The notes: generated by a model not told the origin, from the sequence alone. Counted from the first letter of the stretch, positions 1 through 12,536 are shown. The stretch: 64,000 bases of DNA from Ditylenchus dipsaci (GCA_004194705.1 SADC01000383.1:1-64000); one strand, 5' to 3'. Translations and numbers: made by a program.

Positions 1-153
1 CAAGCTGTTTTCAATAAAAACAACAGGGGGACCAAGGCAAAAAATGGAAACGTATTGTTTACTAGAGCCCGTAATTACACTTTGGTATATTATATATATA
101 CTTATAATTATACTTATACTTTGGCTTCAAAAAGTTTTTTCATGGTGTTTCAT

Positions 154-235
154 CGTGCGCAAATGTCCTGCGCAATGTCGCGCGCAAATGTCAGTGCGCA
201 AAGTCACGGCGCGTAAGTGTGGCGCGCAAATGTCG
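154..235. repeat. Degenerate tandem repeat, unit near GCGCAAATGTC
   Basis: Four to five diverged copies of a GCGCAAATGTC/GCGCGTAAGTGT unit. GC-rich relative to its surroundings. Similar GCGCAA units recur at 39720-39835, so this may be the end of a dispersed element. Confidence 0.5.
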
Positions 236-239
236 ATCA

Positions 240-875
240 ACCCCCTAATAATGCCGAAATCTTACCCTCGATGATACTCTTTCATTCCTTATTTAAACCT
301 TCGCAGTTACCCATGTTTCTGAAGTGACTTTGCTGTGGAAATTTTCATTTCTGATTCCTCATGGAATTCTGAGTCTAAAAAGTTACTAAACGAGTTGAGA
401 AATAAATAAAATTGGAGAGGTTGAGGCGGCATACAACTAAGTACGTATCATTGTACCGGTTCACCTTTATTTTAATGGTCATTTGCATGAGATCGCAAAA
501 TTAGGGCATTAAGTGACAGTAAATCAGTGCAGAAATGATTGCAATTGATTGCTCGATAGTTTTCGGCCTAGAATGTAGAGTAAAAATTTATAAAAATCAT
601 TCATCCACTGGGAATCGAATCTGTGAGTTCAAAATATTCGCATTAGGATTTCCATCCCCTCCCCCTCCCTTTAAACATTATTCCAATCACATGTTCAATT
701 AAAAAAGTAGTTACTAACTGGCCGGTTCCCAAAATATAAGTAACAAAAAATGAATTTTTTGAGATTTAGGTTAAGAAAGATCTCACGATCAAACTTCATA
801 GTATCCATTACTTATCTAAGAATGATTTAACATGCAGCGTCTCCCACCCTCTTATACAAACCTCCCATTCCTGTA
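240..875. other. Intergenic, nothing recognised
   Basis: AT-rich sequence with only short open frames. A possible tRNA-like B box on the minus strand lies near 600-620 (GGGAATCGAAT). No gene structure seen. Confidence 0.5.
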
Positions 876-1299
876 CAGTCAAACCTCGTTATAGTGCGAC
901 CCCCAAAAGTTCGTTCCAGCCACGGGTCCGACACTTTTTTACCTCGATTTTGAAGATTTTTGTAAGTTCTGTTTTTACAATCTGGTCCCAAATATCGTCA
1001 GGATTCCGATTTTGCCGATCGTTTTTTTAAAACCTAAAATTTTTTTCTTTAGAAAAAGCAAAACCTCGATATAGTGCGACCACATTTTAAAAAAGGTCGC
1101 ACTATATCGAGGTTTTGCTTTTTTTAAAGAAAAAATTTGAGGTTTAGAAAACGATCGGCAAAATCGAAATCCTGACGATATTTGGGACCAGATTGTAAAA
1201 ACAGAACTTACAAAAATCTTCAAAAATCGAGGTAAAAAAAGTGTCGGACCCGAGGCTGGAACGAACTTTTAGGGGTCGCACTATAACGAGGTTTGACTG
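876..1299. mobile_element. TA-flanked palindromic MITE, mariner/pogo-like
   Basis: Long inverted repeat of about 205-base arms with ends CAGTCAAACCTCGTTATAG and its complement. It is flanked by TA at 874-875 and 1300-1301, the TSD of Tc1/mariner-pogo elements. No transposase, so non-autonomous. The motif CCTCGATATAGTGCGACC marks the centre. Short ends of the same kind occur near 41930 and 44075. Confidence 0.85.
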
Positions 1300-1445
1300 T
1301 AATAATCTCGCATAACGAACGACCAAGATTGGGTTTCTTGAGCTTTTAAATAAACTTGAGCGGTATGGGTTTGTCCTAAACAATAAATGCAAAAAAAGTC
1401 GGAAATAAGGTATATAATCCAAGTTCTACCTTTACTAATGAAAAC

Positions 1446-1520
1446 GACATGGTGGTCTAGTGGGTAAGTCGTTAGGCACTGGTTCAACAGTCTAGAGTTC
1501 GATTCCACTTGGCATTGACC
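1446..1520 (+). repeat. tRNA-like sequence (SINE-type Pol III promoter)
   Basis: Resembles a tRNA: A-box-like TGGTCTAGTGGGTAAG and B box AGTTCGATTCC about 45 bases apart. The acceptor stem and anticodon arm do not fold cleanly. More likely a tRNA-derived repeat than a functional tRNA. Confidence 0.5.
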
Positions 1521-1527
1521 ACATTTT

Positions 1528-1860
1528 TTTTCCAGTGGAAGTACATCGAATTGCCGCTGGTTGTCCACCAAATCGCCAGTGGTACACCACCTATTGCCAT
1601 TGGTACGCCACCGAATTGCCAGTGGTACACCACCAAATTACCAGTGGTACACCACTAATTGCCAGTGGAAGTCCACTAAATTGACACTGGCAGTCGATGG
1701 GGTCCATTGGTAATTTGGTGGACTTCCACTGGCAATTGCTGGACTCCCACTGGATTAAAATTAGCTGTGTGTTCTCAAGTGGTAGTGCCCAAGTAGTACA
1801 CAGTTGACCTGGTTTTAGTAGCCAGGTGTGGAACCCAAGTAGAAGTAACAAAGTGGTCTT
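1528..1860. repeat. Degenerate minisatellite of about 21-22 bp (AGTGGTACACCACC core)
   Basis: About eight copies of a CCAGTGGTACACCACCAAATT-like unit. The last copies (about 1700-1755) are inverted relative to the first. AAGTAGTAC-type units continue to about 1880. It is noncoding and adjoins the tRNA-like sequence. Confidence 0.6.
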
Positions 1861-2004
1861 ACCTAAATAATGTTACCCGAGTAGTGTGGTTCAAACAGTG
1901 GATCGTACATGCAGGATCGGCCCGAACCACCAGGATAAAGTCCGAACCACGAGGATACACACGAACCATTTAAATTTGTAAGAATGGTACCTATGTGGGT
2001 GTAC

Positions 2005-2143
2005 GGTCAGTTCGCCCCGTTTTTTTTTTCAAACCAATAAAGTAACCATTTATTGTCATGAAAAGTATCTTTGATATTTCAAAATTTGTCTGTTTGAAAA
2101 CTGGGCGAACTGACCGAGGCGAACTGACCGGGGCGAACTGACC
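2005..2143. repeat. Small inverted repeat with GGCGAACTGACC units
   Basis: GGTCAGTTCGCCC at the left is complementary to three tandem copies of GGCGAACTGACCG at the right. It may be a short foldback element. Confidence 0.5.
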
Positions 2144-2206
2144 TGTCTCCGCCTATGTGGTTGTGCCAGAAAAGTAATGACCCAAGTAGCGCAGAGTAGT
2201 AAGTAC

Positions 2207-3138
2207 CAAGGCTGTAAAATTTTTATTTTTGACATCCTACATCCACATCCACATCCGGCTAAAAACATCCACATCCGACCCAAAAATTTTCGACATGCAA
2301 CATCCACATCCGGCATCCGGCCTAAAAATTTTTGACACCCACATCCATCCGGATGTCAAATTTTTTGACGTCCTGACATCCAAATGACATCCGGATGTCA
2401 AAATTTTTGACATCCGAATTTCCAAGTGATATCTGGATGTTTTCGCCTCCTTAATAGTCTACCAGGTCTTTTACAGCTAACTTTTTTACTGTAATAATGC
2501 TACCGTTTATCTTTTATGCTACTACTTTATACTACTTTATGCCAATGGCAACTCTCTATATTGACAACCCTCTATTGGCCAACCACCGTTCCCAAGTTGG
2601 TGGTGTATTTCCTGGCACCTTCCGTTTGCCGTCTTCTCTGGATATTCTTGTACTTCCTGGCTCATGGCGGCTTGCTTGACTGAAGAAAAAGTATGATTTT
2701 GGTCAGGAATTCTTTGGGAAAGAATGGGCTATTGGAAATTGTAAATTTGGGATTGGAGGAATGAGACCAACGATGAGACGGAAAGAAGGAAAGAAAATCT
2801 TTTGTGTATTGCGGGATTTCAGCTTATGGGATTTTGGCGTATGGTTTTTTCGAAACAACAAAGAAGAAGATTTAGAACATAGAAACAAGTATGTTTCGGC
2901 CAAAAGCCAAAAACATCCGCAAAAGCATATTGACATCCACCATGAAAACATCCGAAAAACATCCGGACATCCGCTGACATCCGACCTAAAAAATTTCATC
3001 CACATCCGGCCAAAAAATTTTGACATCCACATCCGACAGAAAATTTTTGGCATGCAACATCCACATCCGCCGGATGTGGATGTTTCGGATGTATACATCC
3101 ACATCCGGATGTATCTTCCGGATGTTTTTACAGCCCTA
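2207..3138. mobile_element. Non-autonomous hAT-like element with ACATCCACATCCGG minisatellite arms
   Basis: Ends CAAGGCTGTAAAA and TTTTTACAGCCCTA are inverted repeats. The element is flanked by the 8-bp direct repeat GTAAGTAC (2199-2206 and 3139-3146), as for hAT transposons. Both arms (2226-2430 and 2895-3130) are arrays of ACATCCACATCCGG and ACATCCGGATGTC units. The unique centre (about 2430-2890) shows no recognisable protein. Confidence 0.8.
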
Positions 3139-3233
3139 GTAAGTACGCACTATACGGTTTAGCGCAGCGTAGCGAAGCGGCGCCTTCTAGTCCAACTTAC
3201 AAAAGCACCATTTTCTGACCTGTCAAATTTCAC

Positions 3234-3553
3234 TTAAAGGGGCATGCTCGTCGCCGATGGAATATTTTGAAAAGCAGGTACCGGCGAAATTCAAACGAGA
3301 ATTAATTTGACGAAATTTCGGAAAAGTCGAGGAAAAATTATACCTCCAGTGGGAATCGAACCGAAGACTAACTTTCGCAGTCCGCCGCCACTATCCCAAT
3401 AGGCCACCGATGCTATTAAAAGGAGGAAGTGTTTTGATTACTTATTCCCAGCAGGGTAACCAACTAAAATTTATTTTAAAAATAATTCTCGTTTGAATTG
3501 ACCTGGTACCCGCCTTTCAAAATATTTCGATCGGCGGCGAGCATCCCCTTTAA
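3234..3553. mobile_element. TTAA-flanked MITE with internal tRNA-like sequence
   Basis: TTAA on both sides (3234-3237, 3550-3553) and ends AGGGGCATGCTCGTCGCCGAT paired with their complement suggest a piggyBac-type TSD. At 3354-3412 the minus strand reads as a tRNA-like promoter (TGGCCTATTGGGATAGTGGC, then GGTTCGATTCCC). A solo arm of the same family is at about 4663-4722. No ORF. Confidence 0.75.
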
Positions 3554-3559
3554 GAAAAT

Positions 3560-4020
3560 AAAAACATCACGTGATAGAGCACAAAAAGCTGCCTTAGATA
3601 CAATGGTTGGATCACAGGTGAGACAGTGTTTTCCTCTTTTTGAGAGGGTTGAAGAAGTGTGGTGGCAGCCTGGTCATAGGATGAACATACCTGGTTTAAT
3701 TTTACTTGTATCGAATCAAAATTTTCGAACACAATATTCGTGTAAATCGCATGCCAAAAGATAGCCAAGACTCTGAAGATCCTTTTCTCGCTGAAGGTAT
3801 CTGAATTTTAAAATAATAATTGTGTATATTTCAAATTCAATGAAATCAAACCAGGTATGTCCATCCTATGACCAGGCTTTTTATAGAGTATGGCAAAGTG
3901 AGATAGTAGGGATAATGAAAGCGTGAAGCGAAATTAGGGAGTCTATGGTATATAGCCGATAATCTTATGTGGGTCATAAAAACGACATGATGGCATAGAG
4001 GACAGATACCCGACCCCGTG
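3560..4020. other. Intergenic, low-information sequence
   Basis: Contains an imperfect inverted pair (CCTGGTCATAGGATGAACATACCTGG near 3670 and the complement near 3850). This suggests another decayed palindromic element of about 200 bases. No gene. Confidence 0.4.
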
Positions 4021-4160
4021 CAAAGAGTATTTTTCTCTAAGCAGACTTTTTAATCTAAGCCCAAGGCCTAAGCCTAAGTTAGCGCGCTGCACATTGCAAA
4101 AAGGAAACTTAAAAAAATCAAGGAACCCAAAATAGGACGCTTAGAGAAAAATACTCTTTG
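4021..4160. mobile_element. Short MITE of 140 bp
   Basis: Inverted ends CAAAGAGTATTTTTCTCTAA and its complement enclose a unique centre with GCCTAAGCC units. No TSD could be fixed. Confidence 0.55.
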
Positions 4161-4200
4161 GAGGAAGGGGGGGGTGCACTTGGGCTTTTAGGGCTTAGAG

Positions 4201-4501
4201 GGCTAGGAGACATTCGGCAAAAACGACATTTGGCAAAAACGACATTTGCCCAAACGACATTTGCCCAAACATACTAAATATTTGGAAACAATTAATGACG
4301 GAACCATCTGTCTGTCTGATTCCACTGGTACCATATTCACCGTTTTGCCAATGTCGTTTGGGCAAATGTCGTTTTGCCAAATGTCGTTTGGGCAAATGTC
4401 GTTTTGCCAAACGTCATTTGGGCAAATGTCGTTTTTGCCAAATGTCGTTTGGCCAAAAGATACGTTTGCCAAATGTCGTTTTCGCCAAATGTCTCCTAGC
4501 C
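4201..4501. mobile_element. hAT-like palindromic MITE built of AACGACATTTGCCC repeats
   Basis: Perfect 8-bp TSD GCTTAGAG (4193-4200 and 4502-4509). The ends GGCTAGGAGACAT are inverted repeats. Both arms are tandem AACGACATTTGGC/AAACGACATTTGCCC units of 13-17 bases running in opposite directions towards a short unique centre (4275-4345). Open frames across the arms are repeat artefacts. Confidence 0.85.
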
Positions 4502-4507
4502 GCTTAG

Positions 4508-4562
4508 AGGTAGTGCGTTGAGTGGTGAGGCGAACGTGCAAGGTTCAAATCTGCCTAGTCGA
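4508..4562 (+). repeat. tRNA-like sequence
   Basis: A-box-like TAGTGCGTTGAGTGG and B-box-like GGTTCAAATCTGCC directly beside the hAT-like element. It does not fold as a complete tRNA. Confidence 0.4.
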
Positions 4563-5310
4563 CCAATTTTAATTTTCACTTTTTTGCAATTTTTTTGAAC
4601 GAATTCATTCATTTACGAGTAAAAAGCAGTAAAAAATTTTGGCGCTACTTGCAAATACCCCCTGGTACCTGACGACCCACTTTTTAAAATATTCTCATCG
4701 GCGGCGAGCATGCCCTTTTAAGAATCTCACTTTTCGTAGATGCCTGTAAATTTTTCATCATTTTTTAAAATGGATTTTTGTTCTTGACGCGGGAAGGGGT
4801 TGGCGATGTAAAAACGAGTAGCGTCGAACCTCTCTATGCGGTAAGTGAATTTTCTATTCACGGACTAATGTTATCTAGTCTGTTTTCAACAAGTTCGAAT
4901 TCCAAATTAGTGCCAGCAAAGCATAGGGTACAATTGCAGTTTTGGCATCCTTAACCACTTTAGCCATCCTTAAAAAGTTTAGGCATCCATAAAAAGTTTA
5001 GGCATCCTTAACTTTATTCAATAACAACATGTATAGAGTATGCAAGAAAATTTCGCGCTACTTGCTTTTACTCTAACAGTTACCATACGACCCTACTCCA
5101 TCTAAAAAGGTACTTGCATATACCTGCATGCTTACGGACCTTCTGGATTATATTCCCTTAACAATTTTTAAAGTGTCCAGAAACCATTTCAAGTAATATT
5201 TTTGTCATAAAGAGTCTAGAAAAGTAATTCAAAAAGGGACAAAGGGCTGTATTGGGAGGGGAAGGGACAAAAGAGGGGCCACTTAAATAAGAGGCCAACT
5301 AGCAAAAAAT

Positions 5311-5580
5311 GGAGATGTTGAACATAGTTCTGAATACTGGGGCCTACCGCATAAATAAACTCTGGTATGCATGCTTTTTCATGCATCCAGAGTCACTTTC
5401 GAGTGATTTGTGTCTAAGTTATGTGGGTGTGCGCATCTCAACTCCAAGCCCCCAAGCCCGGGCTTGAGAGTTAGAGATGCGCGCACACACTTACCTTAGA
5501 CATGATTCCGAGAATCACTCTTGATCATATAATGCGTATAAAGTCTATTTTTGCCACGGCCCGAGTTGAAAAACATGGTA
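5311..5580. repeat. Palindromic core repeat, copy A (embedded splice-donor motif)
   Basis: Copy of the dispersed core also present in elements at 22495-23350, 34650-35342 and 62007-62739 and in fragments near 51664. It contains, on the minus strand, ATCATGTCTAAGGTAAGTG. A GC-rich hairpin of CCAAGCCC/GGGCTTG type follows, with a mirrored arm ending GTCTAAGTTATGTGGG. The flank 5240-5300 carries GGGCTGTATTGGGAGGGGAAGGG, also found in copies B, D and E. Confidence 0.6.
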
Positions 5581-5599
5581 AAACAGCCAAAAACTAGGT

Positions 5600-6006
5600 G
5601 AGAGTGGTTCAAATAATTGGCTTTTTATTATTTTCATCCCACCTCATTACAGCTCAAAGCTCAATAGAAATTGCTTTTTTTAGTTTTAGCAAAATAATGG
5701 TTTAAATTGGTTTTCGACTTCTTCTAAAAAAGTCGAATTTTTATGGAAGCCTAAACTTTCTATGAATGCCTAAAATATTTAATTAAGGATGCCTAAACTG
5801 CAATTGAGCCAGCATAGGTACCTCTGCAGGTAAGCAAAGCTAAGCCCCTAGTTGTCAAAGCTGTGTTCAAATTCTATATTCTCTTGGTCCTTTAAACGCC
5901 TAACAGACAGCCAATTGGTGAACTTTTGTCCTTCTTGCATTCTTACCAGTAATAAATAATTTTTATGGGGGATCAGTCAGTGTTAGATCATTTCATACAA
6001 GGGGCA
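5600..6006. other. Intergenic, nothing recognised
   Basis: AT-rich, with no palindromic element and no open frame of note. Confidence 0.5.
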
Positions 6007-6166
6007 CAGTGTTTTCATAACTGGCACTGGTACCAAAACTGGTAACTGACACTGGTAATTACCAAGCTGGTAGCTGGCAATTTAACGATTAATTACCAGC
6101 TACCAGCTTGGTAATTACCAGTGTCAGTTACCAGTTTTGGTACCAGGTCCAGTTATGAAAACACTG
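6007..6166. mobile_element. hAT-like 160-bp near-perfect palindrome
   Basis: Ends CAGTGTTTTCATAACTGG and its complement. The arms are made of ACTGGTAAT/TACCAGC units. The flanking octamers AAGGGGCA and AAAAGGCA match at six of eight positions, an imperfect TSD. The CAGTGTT end is shared with the elements at 23962 and 25651. Confidence 0.65.
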
Positions 6167-6169
6167 AAA

Positions 6170-8840
6170 AGGCATCGATGACTCAATCGTGTTTGTACCT
6201 AATAATAATTTTAAATTATTTTAAGGGTTTTGGAAAAACATCCGACATAAGTTTGCAAAAACTGGCCTAAAAAATTGGGCTCAAACATGAAAATCCACCA
6301 TCCCTAGTGAAAACTTGCCTTCATACAAAGAGGTATATCCCGTATTAGAACTCCCTTTTTTATAACCGCTATTTTTTTAACGAAAGCTGACATCTTGGTC
6401 AACACGACAAGATTAGCGATAAAATTTATTTTGCCATCTATGACCCATTCTTGGCCTCCGAAGTCAAAAGTGTGACGGATCTCGACCCCCCCCCCCCCCG
6501 GTCTCAAATACTATAGTAAGATAGTTTCTTCCTTCGATGAAACGTACATTTCGATTAGAAGGTTATAAAACGATAAATTTACACTGCTTCGCTTTTTTAA
6601 ATATTCATGCTGTTTTTAGATGTTTTACGATAGTAAATGACTGACAGAAACTATGATTATTTTTATTTTCCGAAAAATCGCATAAAATTCAGTTTCTAGC
6701 TAAGTCAATTCAAAGCATACAATTTCTTCACCACTTTTTCTCACTTTAAACATTCATTCAGCACATACATCAGGGCTAGCCGCATAGACTACACACACAA
6801 AAACACACTTTTTGGCTGCTTTACTTAAGTAAGCACTGGGAATAACAACTACTAAATTACCAATCATCATCATAAGCAACAAGGATAAGATACAAGACAG
6901 AGAGAATCAATTTAGGAGAAGATGCCATGAGCAGAAAGCAAACAATACATATCTTCCACATTCACAACAAAAACTGAGCAATTTTTAGACATCTTTTTTT
7001 TCAATTCAGAGAGCAGGAGTTCAAGAATGAGACGACTAGATTAGCACGCAGGTGAGCAGTCCGGTTGCCGGATACCCGCTTTTTTTAGGGAATCAAGAAT
7101 TCGGCCGGATATTTTTTTAACCAGGGTATACGGGCTTAGTGATCGGTCAGGAAGCTACTCGGTGCTACTCTATAGAAGACGGCAAAAAAAATTCGAAAAA
7201 GTGGTGTGATGATGATGAGATTTGAACCGACATACTTCTTCGAAGCGGAACTAACAAAAAAGCAAACCAATCAGCCACCAAAACCACTCCTTCGATATTT
7301 TTATTTTAAAAAGTATTTGGAGAAAAGGTAAGACAAAATAGAAATTTCGGTGTGATGAAGGAGAAGAGCAAGAAGATAACAATATATCACAAAGGGAATT
7401 CAAGCACTCACCCATACATTCATCCAGTCCGCACATCTGACTTCATTTTTTTTTTTGAAAAAACGCAAAAAGAGCACACGACACACAAAAGAAAAATCTC
7501 AAAAAATGTAAGAGAATTGGAGTGTAGGCAAGAAAAATTTAATTAAACACATGCGCATCCTCTATCATTCAAAAGGGGCAAAAAATATTTTTAATTAAAA
7601 AAAATGACCGGTATTGATGGGCTGCAAAAACCGCAAAAAGTTACCTCAAAAATTTTTCGGAGGTGAGCAGGGACACAAAAAACCCGAAAAATTTTGCGAA
7701 AAATAGGAAAAACGGGGGACTGGATGAAGCACAATGTCAAACAAAACAATACAAGTAGACAAGATATCTTCAGACGGCTCGAAATTAGCCACTTACACAC
7801 GTTTGATTTACGCACAAACAATTTAGAGCAAATACACATCCATTCAGAATATTTTTAGCATGTGATGTTTTCAATACTTTTATCTCATCTACTGATTATA
7901 GGAAAATATGAAAAAGTTGGGCTGTTAAAGATGCTAAACTTGTAATTCATAAAATTTTATCTTTTTTTAAATCAAATAGTGGTTCACAATTATTTGGTAG
8001 AGTTACTCTTTAATGACTCAGATAGCTTTATAAATCGGTATTCTTTTCCGAATATAGGTTCTTGATACAGTCGAGTCTCGAAGTAGTGAGACCTCTTCTA
8101 ATTTGGCCCCCAATTAAGCATATCACGAAGTTTCTTGCTTTTTGATAGCAAGAAAACGACTTCTTTGAAAAAACAAAGTTCACAGTTTCGGAAAGACTCT
8201 GATAAAATACGGCACAAATCTAGAACTTTGAAACACGCTAATTTTAACTCTAAAAAGTGATGAAATATCTGGCGCTAGTTCAGAATACCCCCAAATCCCT
8301 GTAACTACCCTTTGGTACAACATGTTTAGGTGATTATTCCATACTGAAGTCATATATCCCAAAAATATTGATTGAAGAGTCAAATTTTAAAAATCTGGGT
8401 TAAAACAGTATCGAACCGACAGGGATCGAACTTGAGAGGTGTTACTATTCGAATACTTGACTGTTCTTTTTCTGAACTTTTAACTTTGTAAAAAGTTAAT
8501 GAAAGCTAAGAATCTGGACTATCTTTTGAATAATTACTATAACAAAAACATCCAAAAATATCAGATTGAAAAAATCACGCGTTCATAATTTTTACTTCTG
8601 GAAACACACTTTTACACAGACATACACCTTTTCTTTCGCTCTTTTCAAGAAAATACATAACAAAAAATTTAAAATCACGACTAAATTTGAATTTAAGAGA
8701 AGATGACACTCCTTTACACACACACATGCACTAACACACTCACAACTAAATACACTCTCAAGAAGACTGAATCTGTAACAAACATAATGAAGATATATCT
8801 CGCACACTTTCTTTTGGGATGCTGCTTTCCTTTCTCTGCT
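6170..8840. other. Intergenic up to importin 3' end
   Basis: No gene. A poly-C run sits at 6487-6499. Minus-strand tRNA-like B boxes lie near 7220 and 8427. A left end of the GGCGCTA family is near 8270. The CA-rich tract 8715-8745 lies within the likely importin-alpha 3' UTR. Confidence 0.4.
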
Positions 8841-8843
8841 GTC

Positions 8844-11800
8844 TTACTGGAACGAGAATCCCTCGTCAGGCACATTCTGCTGTGTAGATTCGAACACAAA
8901 GTCAGGGTTCTCGGCAGCCGGCTGACCAACCACGTCCTCATCTTCTTCACTGGAGAAGTAGTTGTCAATAATTTCGTAAGCCATTTTGTAGATCTCCTCG
9001 CTTTCGTGATTCTGCAGGTGCTCGATTTTGTCCAGCCCTACAATTCAAAACATTGGATATTAGCAGTAATGTGAAATAAAAAAGAAATTTCGGGATTTTT
9101 TGCTGGGCTCAGGTCCAAGTGCTCCAAAAAAATTTGAAAATCAAGAAAACCCTACCTCCACACTCTTCAATTTTCTGGCATACTTCGTCAGTGTGTGCGC
9201 CTGACTTCTTAAGTATGTTGTTCAGACCATCTAACACCACCTGCACGATTTGGGAGTCTCGAACTCCTAGCAGGGTGCAGAAGGGCACTGAAAGCAAAGT
9301 GAATTAGTAAAACTTATATAAATAAACGCATAAAAACACACCAATGACGTTATGGTCTACCATATATTGAACGTGCTCAGCCTTGCCGCTGATTGTTACA
9401 TTGGAGACCGCCCAGGCTGCTTCCTAGAATGCGAAGAATATTGATAGGTAGTCGAAAAAGTGTTTTTTATTAACAAATAACCTTCTGAGTCTGGAAGTCG
9501 CCACGCTCTAGCAGATGAATGATTAATGGAATGAGGTTGGCGTCAATGACGGCTTGGACTTGATTTTCATTTCCAGCAGTTATATTGGACAGGAACCACA
9601 CTGCCTCCTTGTTGATCTTCTCTTTCACATGTGAGAGGAGGGCAGGCATCAGTTGAAGAGCTCCACAGTCGAGGACCAACTGTAAATTTAGATGACATTA
9701 GATTAAAAGTCAATCAACAAAAAAGGTTTGACTTAAGAGGCCATCGGTAAAAAAACAGTTCACGGCGTTTTTTCCTCATTATTGGACTTTTGTATAGAAG
9801 ATTTTTTTGCTAATTGGATTTATTTAAAAAAAAACCCCCAATAGGCGAAATTTCCTCAGAAACGTAAATTACAAAGAAATTTTTTCAAATTTGTGATTTC
9901 TGGGATATGACTATTAGTTGGAATCCGGACACTTTGAAAAATGACTGTACACCTCATGGTCGAAAATTTTTTTTGAGACATCGAGATTCTGGGGTCCAAG
10001 AGAAAAGGCACAATCGGGCAGAAACTTGACTTGCGTTTCTGTCCCTGGCACAAAAGTGTCTCGCGTTTCTGCCTAAAAATGACCAAGGAGTATGTATTTA
10101 TAATACTTCTCTAATCATAATACTTCTCTAATCCACAACAGGGCAGAGACGTGTCCACGTCTCTGCTCCTTGCCTTTCTTCATTTTTTATAATTCTACCT
10201 CTTGGACCCTCCGTTCTCGGTCTCTTTCAAAAAAAAAAGTATGCGTTATGAATCAGCAATCAGGGTTAGAAAATCTGCTTTATGATTTGAATTATTGAAA
10301 AAATTTCGCTTGTTGGGGTGTCCCACAATAATTTCTTTCAAAAAACGACACTTTTATGTACAAACAAAAAATTGAGGAGAAAACTACCATGTCATACCGA
10401 AATTATGGAGCAGTTTCGTAACACCCACCCGAGTCAATTTCGGAACACCCACCCCAGAAATTTGTCTGAGTATCCCAAGCTTTTTTGCAAAATTTTTTAT
10501 TTTGATTTTTTCTCGAGTTTTTTTGTTTGTTATACAACATCTTTATAAAACAGGAAAAGCTCGAGAAAAACAAGCAAAATAAAATCTTTCCGAAAAAAGT
10601 TAGCTTGGGGGACCAAAACAAATTTTTTATGTGGGTGTTCCGAAATTGAGCGGAAATTATAAGAATACTAAAAATAAAATCCAACTACATGTTTTCGGAA
10701 ACGAACAAAAAAATTACCGAAGATCAAACCTTACTCCGAGGGTATCGAAACCATGAATTTTCATTTAGATTATTTCAACTCCAACCATTAGACTAACATG
10801 GTTTCGTCCCAAATTTCCCTGTTCCATACTTACTGATGGGAGGGCAAAAGCCGAGTAAAGAGCACAAAATCACCTGAGTCTGCTCATCAGTTCCAGTGAC
10901 GATGTTGCCGACGGCACGCAGGGCAGCGGTCTGCACCTTTACCTCGGAGTGACCAAGCAGAGGTACCAAAAAATTGACAACCTGAAAATTAGAAGTTAGA
11001 AATACCGTTGGAGCCGAGCAAAATGACTGTGGGACAAAAACACACCCCGAGTCGATCACCAACTGAATTTGATCATTGCCTCCATCAGTCAAATAGGAGA
11101 GTGCCCAGACAGTGTCCACAAGAATGCTAGTGTCTTGGTGATGAATCAGCATGGCCAGAGCTGGTAGAAGGGTTTGAACGATTTGACGACTCGGAGGAGG
11201 GTCTTTGGACCGGCACAGGTTAACCATGACCTAAAATTTTGGATATTTCGAGTTAACTGTAGAATATTGAAGATAATAGATAAAATACCCAAGTGACGTT
11301 GCGAAGAAAGTTGAGAGGAATGTCTGGCGCGACAAACTTCAGCAGCGGCTGGACAATACCCAACTCAATGCAGTAGTCACGGAAATGAGGGCCGTCGCCT
11401 GTAAAATAAAAATGTTTGTGGAGTCAGAAGAATGAAAGCTAAAAGTAAGGCACCAATGATGTTGCCAAGCGCCCATACAGCCTGTTCACACACATTTATG
11501 TTAGACGACTTTAGCAGTTCGAGAAAGTGGGGCACGGCTCCAGCTTGTACAACAGCCCGTGTCTGGTCGGATGTTCCACTGGCGATGTTGGTTAAAGCCC
11601 ATGCGGCTTCGAATTGAAGGGTTGAGCTAAAATCAGTGAGTCAATCGATAAAAGTCTCCTAGGGTTACCACAATATCAAGGGTTGACTGTAACCGTAAAA
11701 GAACTACCGATGATATAGGTTTCCAAAGCTTAGTTAATACCCGACATGGCAGGGTACCCTAATATGGTCTATGATAGACCTGTCAGTGTGACTCCCGCCC

Positions 11801-12536
11801 TGAGAATAGACTCTTGATACAGCGGACAATGTACAGGGAGTCCAAAATAATTACGAGACTTTCTTTTGCCCATAACTTTTTTCGTTTTTTTTTGGCTTAA
11901 GCCAGAGCCATCTGGATTTTGAGGCAGGCATAGCCTAAACCCTAAGAGACACTTAGGAAAAATCCTGTTTTTTAACTTAGATACCAAAAAATCTTATTGC
12001 ATTTTGAGTAGATTTGTGAAAATATATTTTAGAAAAATAGGAGAGCGAAAAAATCACAGGCCAAAAAAGTCCGACATTCTCGAAATCGTCAGGTCACTCA
12101 AAACCAAATCTTACTTTTCAGACTCCAAGCAATGAACCAAGATGGGAAGGATGCCGCTGGAAATCAGGTCATCAATCGGTGGATTTCGATCAGATGACAG
12201 AAGCTTTCGAGCATGTGTAACTGCCGCCATTTGCACTTCTGGATCAGGGCTTTGGGCTTGCATGACAATCTCTTCAAGAGTTGTTTTGTCATAGGGTGGC
12301 ACAACCACACTTCCTTGGCTTGTGGTGGCATCTTCGTTGATACTGAAAATTAAAAGTATATTTTGATAATTTTTCCGGAAAATTTTTTTTTACTCTTCCG
12401 CTGGGATGTTACGTCGCTTGGACATGATGTCATCCCGCTTTTCCTTGCGAATAGACACAATCTGCTCAACGCGATTTTTGCGCAGCGACTCACTGTCCTT
12501 ACCAACATTCTTGTACTGGGTTTGACGGTCAACCAT
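8844..12536 (-). CDS. KPNA4: Importin subunit alpha, KPNA3/KPNA4-like (10 coding exons)
   Basis: Nuclear import adaptor: its N-terminal IBB domain binds importin-beta and its armadillo repeats bind cargo nuclear localisation signals. Exons by hand: 12394-12536, 12115-12342, 11454-11626, 11289-11398, 11046-11230, 10874-10981, 9482-9679, 9342-9423, 9156-9287 and 8844-9037, giving about 517 residues, the usual family length. Visible: a basic IBB ([13 protein letters not shown], about residues 30-42), then ARM repeats with family signatures [63 protein letters not shown] and [13 protein letters not shown]. The [17 protein letters not shown] stretch and the acidic C-terminus ending in GFSFQ favour the KPNA3/4 clade. 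All introns are GT-AG and most are short; the 1.2 kb intron 9680-10873 holds a MITE. Exon 5 ends in a run of four G where phase needs five, so one base appears missing. I infer an intact gene with an assembly indel. Confidence 0.93.
10405..10652. mobile_element. MITE inside importin-alpha intron
   Basis: Inverted arms: TTTCGGAACACCCACCCC on the left pairs with GGGTGTTCCGAAATTGAG on the right, and the inner arms (GTATCCCAAGCTTTTTTGC and AAGTTAGCTTGGGGGACC) also pair. It lies wholly within the 9680-10873 intron. It contains GGGGGACCAA, a motif shared by other palindromes in the window. Confidence 0.6.

Noticed and set aside
1446..1520. Functional tRNA gene
   Set aside because: A and B boxes are present but the acceptor and anticodon stems do not pair well, so I kept it only as a tRNA-like repeat.
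2226..3130. CRISPR-like array of ACATCC repeats
   Set aside because: Units are contiguous and degenerate, in both orientations, with no spacers, in a eukaryotic genome; they are arms of a hAT-like element.
4195..4541. Open frames on both strands with repeating KRHLPKRHLAKRHL or MSFGQMSFCQ peptides
   Set aside because: They are translations of the tandem units of the hAT-like MITE at 4201-4501 in opposite frames, with no start context or splice logic.
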